DNA of 64,000 nucleotides from Mycolicibacterium sp. CBMA 226 (GCF_009729075.1 NZ_VTGY01000020.1:186001-250000); one strand, 5' to 3'. Shown: positions 15,464 through 23,715, counted from the stretch's first letter. Notes: generated from the letters alone by a model not told the origin. Numbers and translations are program-made.

Positions 15464-16696
15464 CTAGCGCGTCAACCTGCCAAATGGCGGCTCGTCGCGG
15501 CGCACGCAACTCTTGCCATCCTGTTTGGCCCGGTAGAGCGCTGCATCGGCCCGTTTCAGGAGATCCCCGGGACTGTCGCCGGCTGCAAGCTCGGCTATAC
15601 CCGCTGAGACCGTGAACGGTTGATCGCGGAGTTGGCGGGCAATGCGGTCGATGGTCGTACTAGCGCGCGCGGCGTCGATACCGGGCAGGAGGACGGCGAA
15701 CTCGTCGCCGCCCCATCGGGCTACCACGTCACGCCCGTTGCGAAAGCTTCGCCGCAAGTGCTCGGCGACGGACCGTAGCGCGTTGTCTCCCGCCAAGTGG
15801 CCCAGCGCATCGTTGATGGGTTTGAGGTCATCGACATCGATAAGTACGCAGCTGAGGTGATCAGCATCGGCGACAGCACGGCGACACTCGGCGCGCATCG
15901 CCCGATCGAAGGCGCGCCGGTTGGCCAAGCCGGTCAGTTCGTCGATCGTGGCCAGATCCAGGATGCGGCCGTGAGGATCAATGTGGCTGATTCCCCATAG
16001 AACGCCGCTGGCCTTCAACGGCCGTCCCCGATGGTCGCGCGCGTCGGCCTCACCGGCCAGTACGACGTCAACACCGTGGTTGAGCCGAAGCGTTAGATCA
16101 AGCATCCCGCGGTCAAGGTCGCGTCGCACGCTCTCGACGAAAGTGTCATGGTGCTGCGGGGACAACAGCGCGGCGAACTCGGCGATGGTCGCGACGCTAC
16201 GTGGCGTCAGTGTCCCCATCACCAGCGCCGCGCGGGTGTCGAGAGCGAACGCATCGGTAGTGAGGTCCCATGACCAGATGCCGCAGCCGGTGACGCGCGC
16301 AGCGAGTTCGACGAGGCGGTTGGAATGGGCCAAGCGAGCACGAAGTGGCTGGTCGTTGGTTACATCGAGGCCCCACATTTCGATCGGGTGAGTCGCCGAG
16401 GTGGCATGCATACTGAAGCGCGTGTAGGCGTTGCTGCCGCCGAAGCTGCGCATCCGTATATCAACAACGGTCTCACTGTCGATGTCGAGCCGCCGGATAG
16501 CACCTAGCACGTGCGAAATGTCCTCGGGTACAACAACATCGAGCAAAGTGACGATGCCGCCAGCAAGGGGTACGGCACTTCCGACCAACCGCTGCAGCGG
16601 CGCATTGGCGAACGTGAAACGAAGCCCTCGGTCCAGCGTCGCAACCAAGGGCGCGACCCGATCGGGCACCCACAGCGGGGGCAGATTAGCCAGCAT
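15464..16696 (-). CDS. PAS-containing diguanylate cyclase coupled to BLUF receptor
   Basis: About 410 residues from ATG 16696, which lies inside the last codons of the BLUF gene (11-base overlap). Residues about 10-115 and 120-240 look like two PAS-type sensor folds (TLDRGLRFTFANAPLQRLVG; CGIWSWDLTTDAFALDTRAALVMG). The GGDEF domain follows (about 250-400) with LTGLANRRAFDRAM, DVDDLKPINDALGHLAGD and an intact active site RWGGDEFAVLLPG. The inhibitory I-site is not canonical: NGRD stands where RxxD is expected, so product inhibition may be lost. It should make c-di-GMP, probably in response to the co-translated light sensor. Confidence 0.88.
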   Translation of the reverse strand: MLANLPPLWVPDRVAPLVATLDRGLRFTFANAPLQRLVGSAVPLAGGIVTLLDVVVPEDISHVLGAIRRLDIDSETVVDIRMRSFGGSNAYTRFSMHATSATHPIEMWGLDVTNDQPLRARLAHSNRLVELAARVTGCGIWSWDLTTDAFALDTRAALVMGTLTPRSVATIAEFAALLSPQHHDTFVESVRRDLDRGMLDLTLRLNHGVDVVLAGEADARDHRGRPLKASGVLWGISHIDPHGRILDLATIDELTGLANRRAFDRAMRAECRRAVADADHLSCVLIDVDDLKPINDALGHLAGDNALRSVAEHLRRSFRNGRDVVARWGGDEFAVLLPGIDAARASTTIDRIARQLRDQPFTVSAGIAELAAGDSPGDLLKRADAALYRAKQDGKSCVRRDEPPFGRLTR

Positions 16697-17111
16697 CGTT
16701 TGCCCATATCCGCATGAGGGTGGTGGCGACGTCACCGTTGGGCACCAGGTCGCCAGCAACAAAGGGGTAGGCGCCCTCCGCCCGGTAACCGGGCAAGTCT
16801 CGTGTCAGAGCATCACTGTCGGGCCAGTAGAAGCCCATTGCCCAGCGGGGAAACATCCGTGCCCCGATGTCGGTGCGCAGCAAAAGCCGAATGCCGCGAT
16901 GGCGTGAATCCTTCGTGATACGTCCGTACGTATCTGCGATCGCCGCGTGCGGCCCTTCGATCATCTGCATGAAGCTTCGCTCGGCGTAGATAAGCAGGCC
17001 GGTCACATTCGTGGCGACGTTATGGTCACGGCTGATGGCAAGCAGTTCGCGGAGTTCGGTCTCATCCGGCGCCGACACGGCGCTGCTGGCGTACACCAAT
17101 CGCTCATACAT
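16686..17111 (-). CDS. BLUF-domain blue-light photoreceptor
   Basis: A 141-residue single-domain BLUF protein (FAD-binding blue-light sensor). Start at ATG 17111, with GAGAGGG five bases before it. The domain fills residues 3-95: RLVYASSAV, then NVATNVTGLLIYAERSFMQMIEGP and FPRWAMGF. The key residues Tyr7, Asn31, Gln49, Trp90 and Met92 match AppA Tyr21, Asn45, Gln63, Trp104 and Met106 with a constant offset of 14, so the flavin photocycle should be intact. A 45-residue tail follows, as in short PixD-type BLUF proteins that signal through partners. The overlapping diguanylate cyclase gene is the obvious partner. Confidence 0.92.
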   Translation of the reverse strand: MYERLVYASSAVSAPDETELRELLAISRDHNVATNVTGLLIYAERSFMQMIEGPHAAIADTYGRITKDSRHRGIRLLLRTDIGARMFPRWAMGFYWPDSDALTRDLPGYRAEGAYPFVAGDLVPNGDVATTLMRIWANDAG

Positions 17112-17653
17112 ATGCACCCTCTCGTACAACACTGGCAAAGTTTTCTGACACGACCATCGGAAGCAGACATAATATGAATATCACGAGTTCAGACCCAGGA
17201 CCGACCAACTGTGGGGCATGACTAGGCCCAGCATTCGCCATTTCCAGCAACCCGGAGATTGTCGCTACAGCGAATTTCGATCGCGGTACTTCCCGTAGCC
17301 GCAGACCACCACTGCTACACCTTCAATCCCGTCGAAGTCGAGATTGAGACCCGGGGTGGCTCCCACATCCGCCAACTTCAGTGCGCAGACATCCAGACAT
17401 CGACGGCTCGCCGATCTTCGGCGAGCTGATTGAACCGTGTGACCGACAGGCTCCGACCACGACAACGGTCCCGACGGCCAGTCCCCACTATCGACCCCAA
17501 CCTCGCTGGCAATCGCCCCTGAGACCCAGGCAACGATGCGCATTCCGATTCCGTCGCGGCTAGGCCATCACGCTTGCCACGGGCCCGCTCTGCTCCCCCG
17601 AGTCCGCTGCGCGTTACCGACAGCAGGAATACGACGGAATCGAATATGGCGGG
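17112..17653. other. Intergenic region; possible degenerate coding remnant
   Basis: Upstream region of the BLUF gene. On the minus strand 17265-17543 has a 92-codon open frame from ATG whose end (LKLADVGATPGLNLDFDGIE, then GVAVVVCGYGKYRDR) looks protein-like. An adjacent frame over 17395-17470 also looks coding (SVTRFNQLAEDRRAVDVWMS). This suggests a broken small gene, but I recognise no family and do not call one. AT-rich stretch near 17150-17185 may hold the BLUF promoter. Confidence 0.3.
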
Positions 17654-18490
17654 CTACCGGGGAGCTAGTCCATTATCACCGATACCCCAACGACTTTCGT
17701 CCGCACGGTCACTGGCGCGTTGGCTGGACATCGCGCGATTTCTCCATCCGCGTAGCGCCAAGCGCGCAACGAGCGCGATCAGCGCTGCGGCGAAACCGAT
17801 AGCCGGAGCGAACGTTACCCCGAACCCGATCAATACGTTGTAGCCAAATGCCACCCCGCCCGCCAGCAGCAACCGCCGCGGCGGTGTCCATTGCGTAGGC
17901 GCGCGAAATTGGGTGGACAGCACCACCCCCAGCGTCAGGGCGATGACATGTCCGACAGCGGTGAAGTCGAAACTCTCCGCAGCGGTCGCTACCACTAAGG
18001 CGTTGGCAACCCAGAAACTGACCCAAGGTAGCCGCCACCAGGCGGGCATAGCTGCGGTTAGCGCGCCCAGTACGGCAGCGGCGCCGTAGCTGATGCCGAC
18101 GTCGCTGGCGTCAGCGATCGAGGCCGGTAGCCAACCCGCCCGAATCGCGATGGCAAGCGCGGCGGCGACGATCAGGGTTGCCCCGATGTGGCCAAGCGTG
18201 AACGCGACGACCATTCCCTTTCCGCGCCAGAGCAATTCGCCCAGCGCCAGCAGGCATACCAGCCCCGGCAGCCAGGCATAGATGTCATTGTCGGCAGTGA
18301 CGAAGGCGCTGCCGATCAGGGTGCCCAGCTGACCGTGTGCCAGGTTGTGCAGGTTGGTGCTCAAGTCGTCGATCACACGGCCCTGTACCTGCGGGCCCAC
18401 TGCCACCAAGGCGGCGGCCACGACCAGCAGCACCACAGCGTAGGTCGCGGTGAAACGCACCATGGACAGGCTCGACAACACACGCGACAT
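17654..18490 (-). CDS. Rhomboid-like polytopic membrane protein
   Basis: About 278 residues from ATG 18490; further in-frame starts upstream are poorer. Six to seven hydrophobic helices. A GISYG motif (candidate nucleophile serine) precedes a helix, and GHVIALTLGVVL later supplies a histidine, the order seen in rhomboid intramembrane serine proteases. The early segment DDLSTNLHNLAHGQLGTLIGSAFV and GHIGATL fit the rhomboid-like family common in mycobacteria. Whether it is proteolytically active is uncertain because the classical GxSG is altered. No operon partner is evident. Confidence 0.65.
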   Translation of the reverse strand: MSRVLSSLSMVRFTATYAVVLLVVAAALVAVGPQVQGRVIDDLSTNLHNLAHGQLGTLIGSAFVTADNDIYAWLPGLVCLLALGELLWRGKGMVVAFTLGHIGATLIVAAALAIAIRAGWLPASIADASDVGISYGAAAVLGALTAAMPAWWRLPWVSFWVANALVVATAAESFDFTAVGHVIALTLGVVLSTQFRAPTQWTPPRRLLLAGGVAFGYNVLIGFGVTFAPAIGFAAALIALVARLALRGWRNRAMSSQRASDRADESRWGIGDNGLAPR

Positions 18491-18827
18491 GAATGTCGAC
18501 CGTGCCAACACGGCATTACGGCAGTGAGTCAACCGTGGTAATTCCGCGAAAGATCTCCGCGCAACGCGCACCACGCGCGCTCCCCAGGTGTGGTTCCGCT
18601 ATCCGGTCGAGTCGAACATCCAGAAAGTCGTCGCCGAAACCATGCTGGGCACCGACACGTTCGGTCCATGTGGCTGCGAAGACTTCGTCGACACTGACCG
18701 AGAGCTGCCGGCAGTACCAACTAGTTCGCTGGTTGGATCATGGGTTTCAGGAAAGCCCCCGCTCTGCCGCCCCATCACCGTCGGTCGGTAGACGGCGGCA
18801 TTTGAATTCCGTGGGATATCCGTCGGG
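18491..18827. other. Intergenic region without a supported gene
   Basis: Between two minus-strand genes. Only short arginine- or serine-rich open frames occur on either strand. No hairpin with convincing terminator form and no recognisable promoter seen. Confidence 0.4.
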
Positions 18828-19259
18828 TTACAGCGCGGGAACCGGTGTCAAGGATGGCCACCAGCGACGGATCGCCTCGATCGTGTCCTCAGGGCCGGTG
18901 TTGAAGCAGATCGCGGAGCGCGGAGAGTTGGTGCGCACGCAATTGACCAGCGTCTCCAGCAGATGCGTCAGTGCTGGCTGCAACCTGATGCCGGCTCCGA
19001 TGACAATGATCGCGAAATCGCCGCCGGCCAGCTTTTGCCGGAACCGGGCGTCGATGTCATCGGTGCGGTCGATGAGGAAGGTGTCGAGGGCAAGTCCCAA
19101 TCCATCTGCCGCGCCGGGCAATTCCCTGATGCCACGTTCGACGGCGTCGGAGGTGTCGTCGTCGGGAAAGTACGAATCGGGTGCGCCGGCGGGATCGAGA
19201 CCGACGATGAGTGCTACGGGCTTGGGTGTCGTCGTCGCGTGTTCTTCAGTGGCGTTCAC
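18828..19259 (-). CDS. Conserved protein of unknown function, Rossmann-like
   Basis: A 143-residue soluble protein. Pattern: VALIVGLDPAGAPDSYF near the N-terminus, GLGLALDTFLIDRTDDIDARFRQKL in the middle, then FAIIVIGAGIRLQPALTHLLETLVNCVRTNSP and AICFNTGPEDTIEAIRRWWP. The alternating beta-alpha arrangement, VIGAGIR and FNTGPEDT blocks resemble a small conserved family of hypothetical proteins found across several phyla. No known catalytic signature. It lies 81 bases downstream of the MarR gene on the same strand, so it may be regulated with it. Confidence 0.65.
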   Translation of the reverse strand: MNATEEHATTTPKPVALIVGLDPAGAPDSYFPDDDTSDAVERGIRELPGAADGLGLALDTFLIDRTDDIDARFRQKLAGGDFAIIVIGAGIRLQPALTHLLETLVNCVRTNSPRSAICFNTGPEDTIEAIRRWWPSLTPVPAL

Positions 19260-19340
19260 GGGCGTGGTCCTACTTTCGATGACAGGGTCGGGTGTCGCAG
19301 ACCGGATGTGGTGTGCGACATGGCACTGAGGGTGTCGCGG

Positions 19341-19751
19341 TCAGTCGGCCATCGACCTTTCGAGCAATTCGAGCAATGTCCTGCGGTCCTTCGTGCTGAG
19401 CCGGCCGACGGTTTCGTCCAGCACCTGTTCAACCACGCCCGTGCCGGCGTCGTAGGCGGCAAGTCCTTGCTCGGTCAGTCGGTGGCGTACCGCACGACCG
19501 GCACCGTCGCACCGTTCGATGAGCCCACGAGCGACCATGCGTCGAGCGAGCTCACCCATGGATTGGTCGGTCTGAAACGTCGCCTCAGCCAAGGCATGCA
19601 GGGACGAATCGGGGTTGCGAGACAAGTGACGCAACACATCCCACTGCACCAGGGACAGGTCTGCGCACTCCGATAGACGGCGGTTGGCCTCGCGGTGATG
19701 CCGCCACTGAAGCCGCTTGATGGCGTGACCGACTTCTTGCGTAGAAGGCAT
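19341..19751 (-). CDS. MarR family transcriptional regulator
   Basis: A 136-residue winged-helix protein (ATG 19751; a GTG two codons upstream is possible). Helix-turn-helix and wing: LSLVQWDVLRHLSRNPDSSLHALAEATFQTDQSMGELARRMVARGLIERCDGAGRAVRHRLTEQG. Dimerisation helices flank it. Divergent from an alpha/beta hydrolase gene. The 24-base near-perfect palindrome in the 159-base intergenic region is the likely operator, so it should repress itself and the hydrolase until an aromatic or lipophilic ligand binds. Confidence 0.88.
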   Translation of the reverse strand: MPSTQEVGHAIKRLQWRHHREANRRLSECADLSLVQWDVLRHLSRNPDSSLHALAEATFQTDQSMGELARRMVARGLIERCDGAGRAVRHRLTEQGLAAYDAGTGVVEQVLDETVGRLSTKDRRTLLELLERSMAD

Positions 19752-19784
19752 GTCCACAGCGTAGGCAATCTACGCATCTATTAC

Positions 19785-19808
19785 AAGGGTCCTTACATAA
19801 GGACCCTT
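19785..19808. promoter_or_regulatory. MarR operator palindrome
   Basis: Half-sites AAGGGTCCTTA and TAAGGACCCTT meet over the central two bases, giving 22 of 24 positions symmetrical. It lies 34 bases upstream of the MarR start codon and about 100 bases upstream of the hydrolase start. Confidence 0.75.
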
Positions 19809-19910
19809 AATCGGGTAGTGTCGATGAAAGCCGGTGAGCGGAAGCCTCGCGCTTTGCAGTCGATCCCTGGCCGCGGACAATCCGAAACCAACTGCAACAG
19901 GGAGAGATTG

Positions 19911-20702
19911 ATGGTCAATACCGTTTCAACCGACAGCCTGCGCCCCACACGATCGACCACCGTTACGGCCAACGGCGTGGACATCACCGTGGCCGACTAC
20001 GACCGAACCCGGCCGTTCCTCCTACTGCACGGCGGCGGCGGGGCCGCCACGATGGCCGGGTTCGCCGACCTGCTCGCCGACCGCACCCACTCCCGGGTCC
20101 TACTTCCGACCCATCCTGGTTTCGGCGGAACCTCCCGTCCCGCATCGCTGTCCACCACCAAGGATCTCGCTGCGGTGTACGTCGCGCTGCTCGATGACCT
20201 CGACCTCAGCGACGTGACCGTGATCGGGAACTCCTTCGGCGCCTGGATCGCCGCAGAGATGGCCCTGCTCAACAGTTCTCGGGTGAGCGGCGTGGTCATC
20301 GTCGACGGCATCGGCATCGTCGTCGCCGACCACCCGATGGCAAGCGTCGTCGGCCGCTCCCCCGCCGATCTTGCCAAGTTGTCCTTCCACGACCCGTCGA
20401 AGGCTCCCCAGCCGCCATCCGGCGGCGCCGCCGCACCCAGCCCAGACGTCCAAGCGTTGGCCGCCTACGCCGGCCCCACCATGAGCGACCCGACGTTGGC
20501 GCCGCGCCTGAAAGACGTCGAACTGCCCGTACACGTCATCTGGGGCGACAGCGACGGCATCGTCGATCTCGACTACGGCAGGGCCTATGCCGAGGCCTTC
20601 CCCGTGTCGCGGTTCAGCGTGCTGTCCGGATCCGGTCATCTTCCGCAGATCGAAACCCCGGAGGACTTGCTAGGCGCTGTGATCAGTGCAGCTATTCAGT
20701 GA
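19911..20702 (+). CDS. Alpha/beta hydrolase
   Basis: A 263-residue alpha/beta-fold hydrolase; GGGAGAG precedes the ATG. Oxyanion-hole segment LLLHGGGG at about residues 37-44; nucleophile elbow GNSFGA with Ser108; acid candidate Asp213 or Asp215 in VIWGDSDGIV; catalytic His243 in SGSGHLPQIE. Length and motifs fit meta-cleavage-product hydrolase, lactonase or haloperoxidase-type members. Transcribed away from MarR across the palindrome. Its 3' end overlaps the convergent methionine aminopeptidase gene by 11 bases. Exact substrate not deducible. Confidence 0.88.
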   Translation: MVNTVSTDSLRPTRSTTVTANGVDITVADYDRTRPFLLLHGGGGAATMAGFADLLADRTHSRVLLPTHPGFGGTSRPASLSTTKDLAAVYVALLDDLDLSDVTVIGNSFGAWIAAEMALLNSSRVSGVVIVDGIGIVVADHPMASVVGRSPADLAKLSFHDPSKAPQPPSGGAAAPSPDVQALAAYAGPTMSDPTLAPRLKDVELPVHVIWGDSDGIVDLDYGRAYAEAFPVSRFSVLSGSGHLPQIETPEDLLGAVISAAIQ

Positions 20703-21456
20703 GGATCACCGGACCATCGGCAGTTATCGCGATGGTGTTCTCGGTGTGCGCCGTGCGGGAGCCGTCGGCGGAACGGATGGTCCAGCCGTCAGGGTCGTAC
20801 ACGATCCGGTCGGTGGTACGGGCGAGCCACGGCTCCAGCGCCAGAGTCATCCCAGGTCGTAGGCGCAGTCCGCGTCCGGGTCGGCCTCGATTGGGTACGT
20901 GTGGATCTTCGTGCATGGTGCGGCCGAGACCATGGCCGCCGAACTCGAGATTGACGGGGTATCCGTACGCATCGGCGACGGCGCCGATCGCTGCGGAGAT
21001 GTCGCCGAGCCGCCCTCCGGGTTGTGCGGCGGCCGTACCCGCGGCCAGCGCCTCATCGGTGGCGCGGATCAGTCGTACGTCCTCGTCTGCGGCCGTGCCG
21101 ACGATCAGGGTGCGGGCGGCATCCGCCACCCAGCCGTCGATCGACACCGCGAAGTCCAGGCTCAGCACATCCCCGTCGCGCAACGAGTAATCGGACGGCA
21201 GCCCATGCAGCACAGCATCATTCACCGATATGCACACGACGTTACGGAACGGGCCGCGTCCGAATGATGGTTCGTAGTCCCAATAACAGGACTGCGCTCC
21301 ACGGCGTTTGATCATGTCACGGGCATGGTGTTCGAGGTCGAGCAGGTTGACCCCAATGTCGGCCAGCGCGCCCAGTTCGGTGAGCACCTCCGCCACGAAC
21401 CGTCCGGTGGTCCGCATCTTCTCAATCTCGGTGTCGGTCTTGAGCTCGATCACCAT
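20692..21456 (-). CDS. map: Type I methionyl aminopeptidase
   Basis: A 254-residue metallopeptidase removing N-terminal methionine. Metal ligands Asp101, Asp112, His175, Glu208 and Glu239 are present (SLDFAVS, VADAARTL, GGHGLGRTMHEDPHVPN, LALEPW, HTENTI), and His84 in VLHGLP is the substrate-binding histidine. AGAAGGAG lies close to the ATG. There is no N-terminal SH3-binding zinc-finger extension. It is divergent from a small XRE regulator across twin palindromes, unusual for a housekeeping gene, so it is probably an accessory, conditionally expressed copy. Confidence 0.93.
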   Translation of the reverse strand: MVIELKTDTEIEKMRTTGRFVAEVLTELGALADIGVNLLDLEHHARDMIKRRGAQSCYWDYEPSFGRGPFRNVVCISVNDAVLHGLPSDYSLRDGDVLSLDFAVSIDGWVADAARTLIVGTAADEDVRLIRATDEALAAGTAAAQPGGRLGDISAAIGAVADAYGYPVNLEFGGHGLGRTMHEDPHVPNRGRPGRGLRLRPGMTLALEPWLARTTDRIVYDPDGWTIRSADGSRTAHTENTIAITADGPVILTE

Positions 21457-21470
21457 GACTCCTTCTCTCT

Positions 21471-21512
21471 GGTATTTAAATACCTATAGCAGCGTAGCGG
21501 TATTTAAATACC
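21471..21512. promoter_or_regulatory. Twin palindromic operators between map and XRE gene
   Basis: The perfect 14-base palindrome GGTATTTAAATACC occurs at 21471-21484 and 21499-21512, centre-to-centre 28 bases. The first is 14 bases upstream of the map start, the second 17 bases before the XRE start. The spacing places both on nearly the same DNA face. Confidence 0.8.
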
Positions 21513-21529
21513 CGGAATAGAGTGGACCC

Positions 21530-21790
21530 ATGGTTCGCACCCCGTTGAGCCCAGCGCAGGTTGCCGCAGGCCGTCGGCTGGGCGCGGCTTTGCGCGCAGC
21601 GCGCGGCGCTCGCACGCTCGACGACGTCGCCCGCGCCGCAGGTATCTCGCCTGAGACGCTGCGCAAGATCGAAACCGGCCGGCTCCCCTCCCCAGCGTTC
21701 GGCACCATCGTCGGGCTCAGTGATGCACTCGGGCTGCCATTGGGCGCCCTTGCCGATGTATGGCGACCTGTGAGCGCAGCCGCCTCCTAA
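21530..21790 (+). CDS. Small XRE-family helix-turn-helix regulator
   Basis: An 86-residue protein that is almost entirely an XRE/Cro HTH: GRRLGAALRAARGARTLDDVARAAGISPETLRKIETGRLPSPAFGTIVGLSDALGLPLGAL. It has no sensor or oligomerisation domain. The gene is divergent from map, and the two palindromes between them are its likely targets. How the signal is sensed is not apparent; partner proteins or simple autorepression are possible. Confidence 0.88.
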   Translation: MVRTPLSPAQVAAGRRLGAALRAARGARTLDDVARAAGISPETLRKIETGRLPSPAFGTIVGLSDALGLPLGALADVWRPVSAAAS

Positions 21791-21996
21791 ATTCCCCTTG
21801 GTTTCGTCGACGAATTCCTACTCGCACCATTCGAGCGGCGGGGTCCGCTGCGGCCGAAACGGCACCCTGTCTTACCGCTGGCCGTAAGGGACGAGGTAGC
21901 GCTTCTTGCAACCCATGATTCCAGCGGGCATCCGTGACGGCAGCGACTCCGTCGGCGAGACTCACTTGCGACGACATGACCAACCAGGAGGCACTC

Positions 21997-23046
21997 ATGA
22001 CGAAGTCCATTGCCCGCGGCGATCACACTGTCTCGCTATTGAACGGTGAAGTTGTCGAGGAATCCGAACTCGGGTCGATGCGCAGGGTTACCGTTGACGC
22101 CCTGCCAATCCTCAAGAATCTGTCGATCAAGCGCCTGCTGCTCAACCCCGGGGCCATGCGTACCCCACACTGGCACGCCAATGCCAACGAACTCACCTAC
22201 TGCGTCTCGGGAACCGCCTTGGTGTCCGTCCTCGACAACCACAGTGTGTTCTCCAACTTCATTGTCACCGCTGGGCAGATGTTCCACATCGAGTCCGGTG
22301 CGCTGCACCATATCGAGAACATCGGCACCGATGTCGCCGAGTTCATCATCGCTTTCCGCAACGAACGTCCCGAGGACTTCGGCCTGGGCGCCACTTTTGG
22401 AGCGTTCACCGACGCCGTGTTGGGCAACACCTACGATCTACCCTCTGCCGACATCGCGAACATCCGCCGCAGCACCGTCGACCACAAGCTCGCGCCCCGG
22501 ACCGGCACCGCGGAAATCCCCGCCTCGGCCCATTTCAACGATCCGCACAAGTTCGACATCGAAGCCCAAGCCCCTGGCCTCAACTTCGCCAGCGGCAACG
22601 CCCGCTTTGCTCGCGATCAGTTCTGGCCTGTTTTGAAGGACATCTCCATGTACTCACTGCGCGTCACGGAAAGCGGTATGCGGGAACCGCATTGGCATCC
22701 GGTGACCGCAGAGATGGGCTACGTGCACTACGGCAACGCCCGCATGACCATCATGAACCCTGACGGCACTCTGGACACGTGGACGCTCACTACGGGTGAC
22801 ATGTACTTCATCCCTCGCGCCTATCCACATCACATCGAGAACATCGGCACCGACGACTGGCACTTCCTGATCTTTTTCGACCAACCGTTCCCTGCCGACA
22901 TCGGCTTCAAGGCCTCTGCCACTGCCTACTCACGAGAGGTGCTGGCCGCGACGTTCAACACTCATATCGATGATCTGCCGGCCTTTCCGTTCACCCCCGC
23001 CGACCCGCTGGTGGTTTCGCGTGTCAACCCTGTTGACGTTGGGTGA
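21997..23046 (+). CDS. Bicupin protein, oxalate decarboxylase-like
   Basis: A 349-residue two-cupin protein; CAGGAGG lies five bases before ATG 21997. Cupin 1 ligands: His58 and His60 (PHWHANANE), Glu65 and His104 or 105 (ALHHIENIG). Cupin 2 ligands: His232 and His234 (PHWHPVTAE), Glu239 and His278 or 279 (PHHIENIG). Both sites therefore look metal-competent (manganese in oxalate decarboxylase). No signal peptide, so cytosolic. The lid acid loop of oxalate decarboxylases is not evident, so another substrate is possible. The YaeQ-like gene follows 70 bases downstream on the same strand. Confidence 0.85.
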   Translation: MTKSIARGDHTVSLLNGEVVEESELGSMRRVTVDALPILKNLSIKRLLLNPGAMRTPHWHANANELTYCVSGTALVSVLDNHSVFSNFIVTAGQMFHIESGALHHIENIGTDVAEFIIAFRNERPEDFGLGATFGAFTDAVLGNTYDLPSADIANIRRSTVDHKLAPRTGTAEIPASAHFNDPHKFDIEAQAPGLNFASGNARFARDQFWPVLKDISMYSLRVTESGMREPHWHPVTAEMGYVHYGNARMTIMNPDGTLDTWTLTTGDMYFIPRAYPHHIENIGTDDWHFLIFFDQPFPADIGFKASATAYSREVLAATFNTHIDDLPAFPFTPADPLVVSRVNPVDVG

Positions 23047-23116
23047 CCAGCCCGGGCCAGGGCTGGTCGAGGCGGTCCGACTGCAAGGGGTACACCACCT
23101 GGGTGGATACTGTGAC

Positions 23117-23668
23117 GTGGCCCTTTCCGCAACAGTATTCAAAGTCGAGCTTGGCGTTTCCGATGTCGATCACGGTTACTACGTCGATCACGCGCTGACA
23201 GTGGCCCGTCATCCCAGTGAGACCGATGAGCGGATGGTGGTGCGGTTGTTGGCTTTTGGGCTTCGCGCACACCGGCTCAGCGACATCGACGGTGAATTGG
23301 CGTTCGGCCCGGGCCTGTCCACACCCGGCGTACCCGACTTGCGGCTCGCCGACTACACCGGCCGGATCCTGGAGTGGATCAACGTGGGTCAACCCGACGA
23401 ACGCGTCCTGGGCAAGGCGGCCAGCCAGGCCGACCAGGTGCTGCTCTTCCCTTTCGCCGCCGGCGTGGCCACCTGGTGGCGCACCGTCGGCCCTAAAGTG
23501 GCGGGGCTGCCGAACCTGTCGGTGGTGCAGGTACCACACGCACCGGTGCAGCAACTGGCCCAGTCTGTCGACCGACGGGTCGCGGCCCAGGTGATGGTGA
23601 TCGAAGGTCAGGTGACGATGACCGTAGGCGGAGTCGACGTCACCTTCACGCCTGAGCTATTGAAGTGA
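23117..23668 (+). CDS. yaeQ: YaeQ family protein
   Basis: About 183 residues from GTG 23117, close to the 181 of E. coli YaeQ. The frame is open further upstream, but that part overlaps the cupin gene and does not match the family. Conserved YaeQ blocks: VDHGYYVDHALTVARHPSETDERMVVRLLAFGL, then LEWINVGQPDERVLGKAASQADQVLLFPF and TWW. The family has a PD-(D/E)XK nuclease-like fold and an unclear role (E. coli YaeQ was linked to RfaH suppression). It is mainly known from proteobacteria; an actinobacterial copy beside a bicupin is unusual. Confidence 0.85.
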   Translation: MALSATVFKVELGVSDVDHGYYVDHALTVARHPSETDERMVVRLLAFGLRAHRLSDIDGELAFGPGLSTPGVPDLRLADYTGRILEWINVGQPDERVLGKAASQADQVLLFPFAAGVATWWRTVGPKVAGLPNLSVVQVPHAPVQQLAQSVDRRVAAQVMVIEGQVTMTVGGVDVTFTPELLK

Positions 23669-23715
23669 ACGCCTGAGCGCGAGGTTGTGGGCTCCTGCCC
23701 GCATGGGGCAGCCGT

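Noticed and set aside
17265..17543. 92-codon minus-strand open frame upstream of the BLUF gene region
   Set aside because: Only its end looks coding and another frame competes; no family recognised, so noted under the intergenic entry instead of as a gene.
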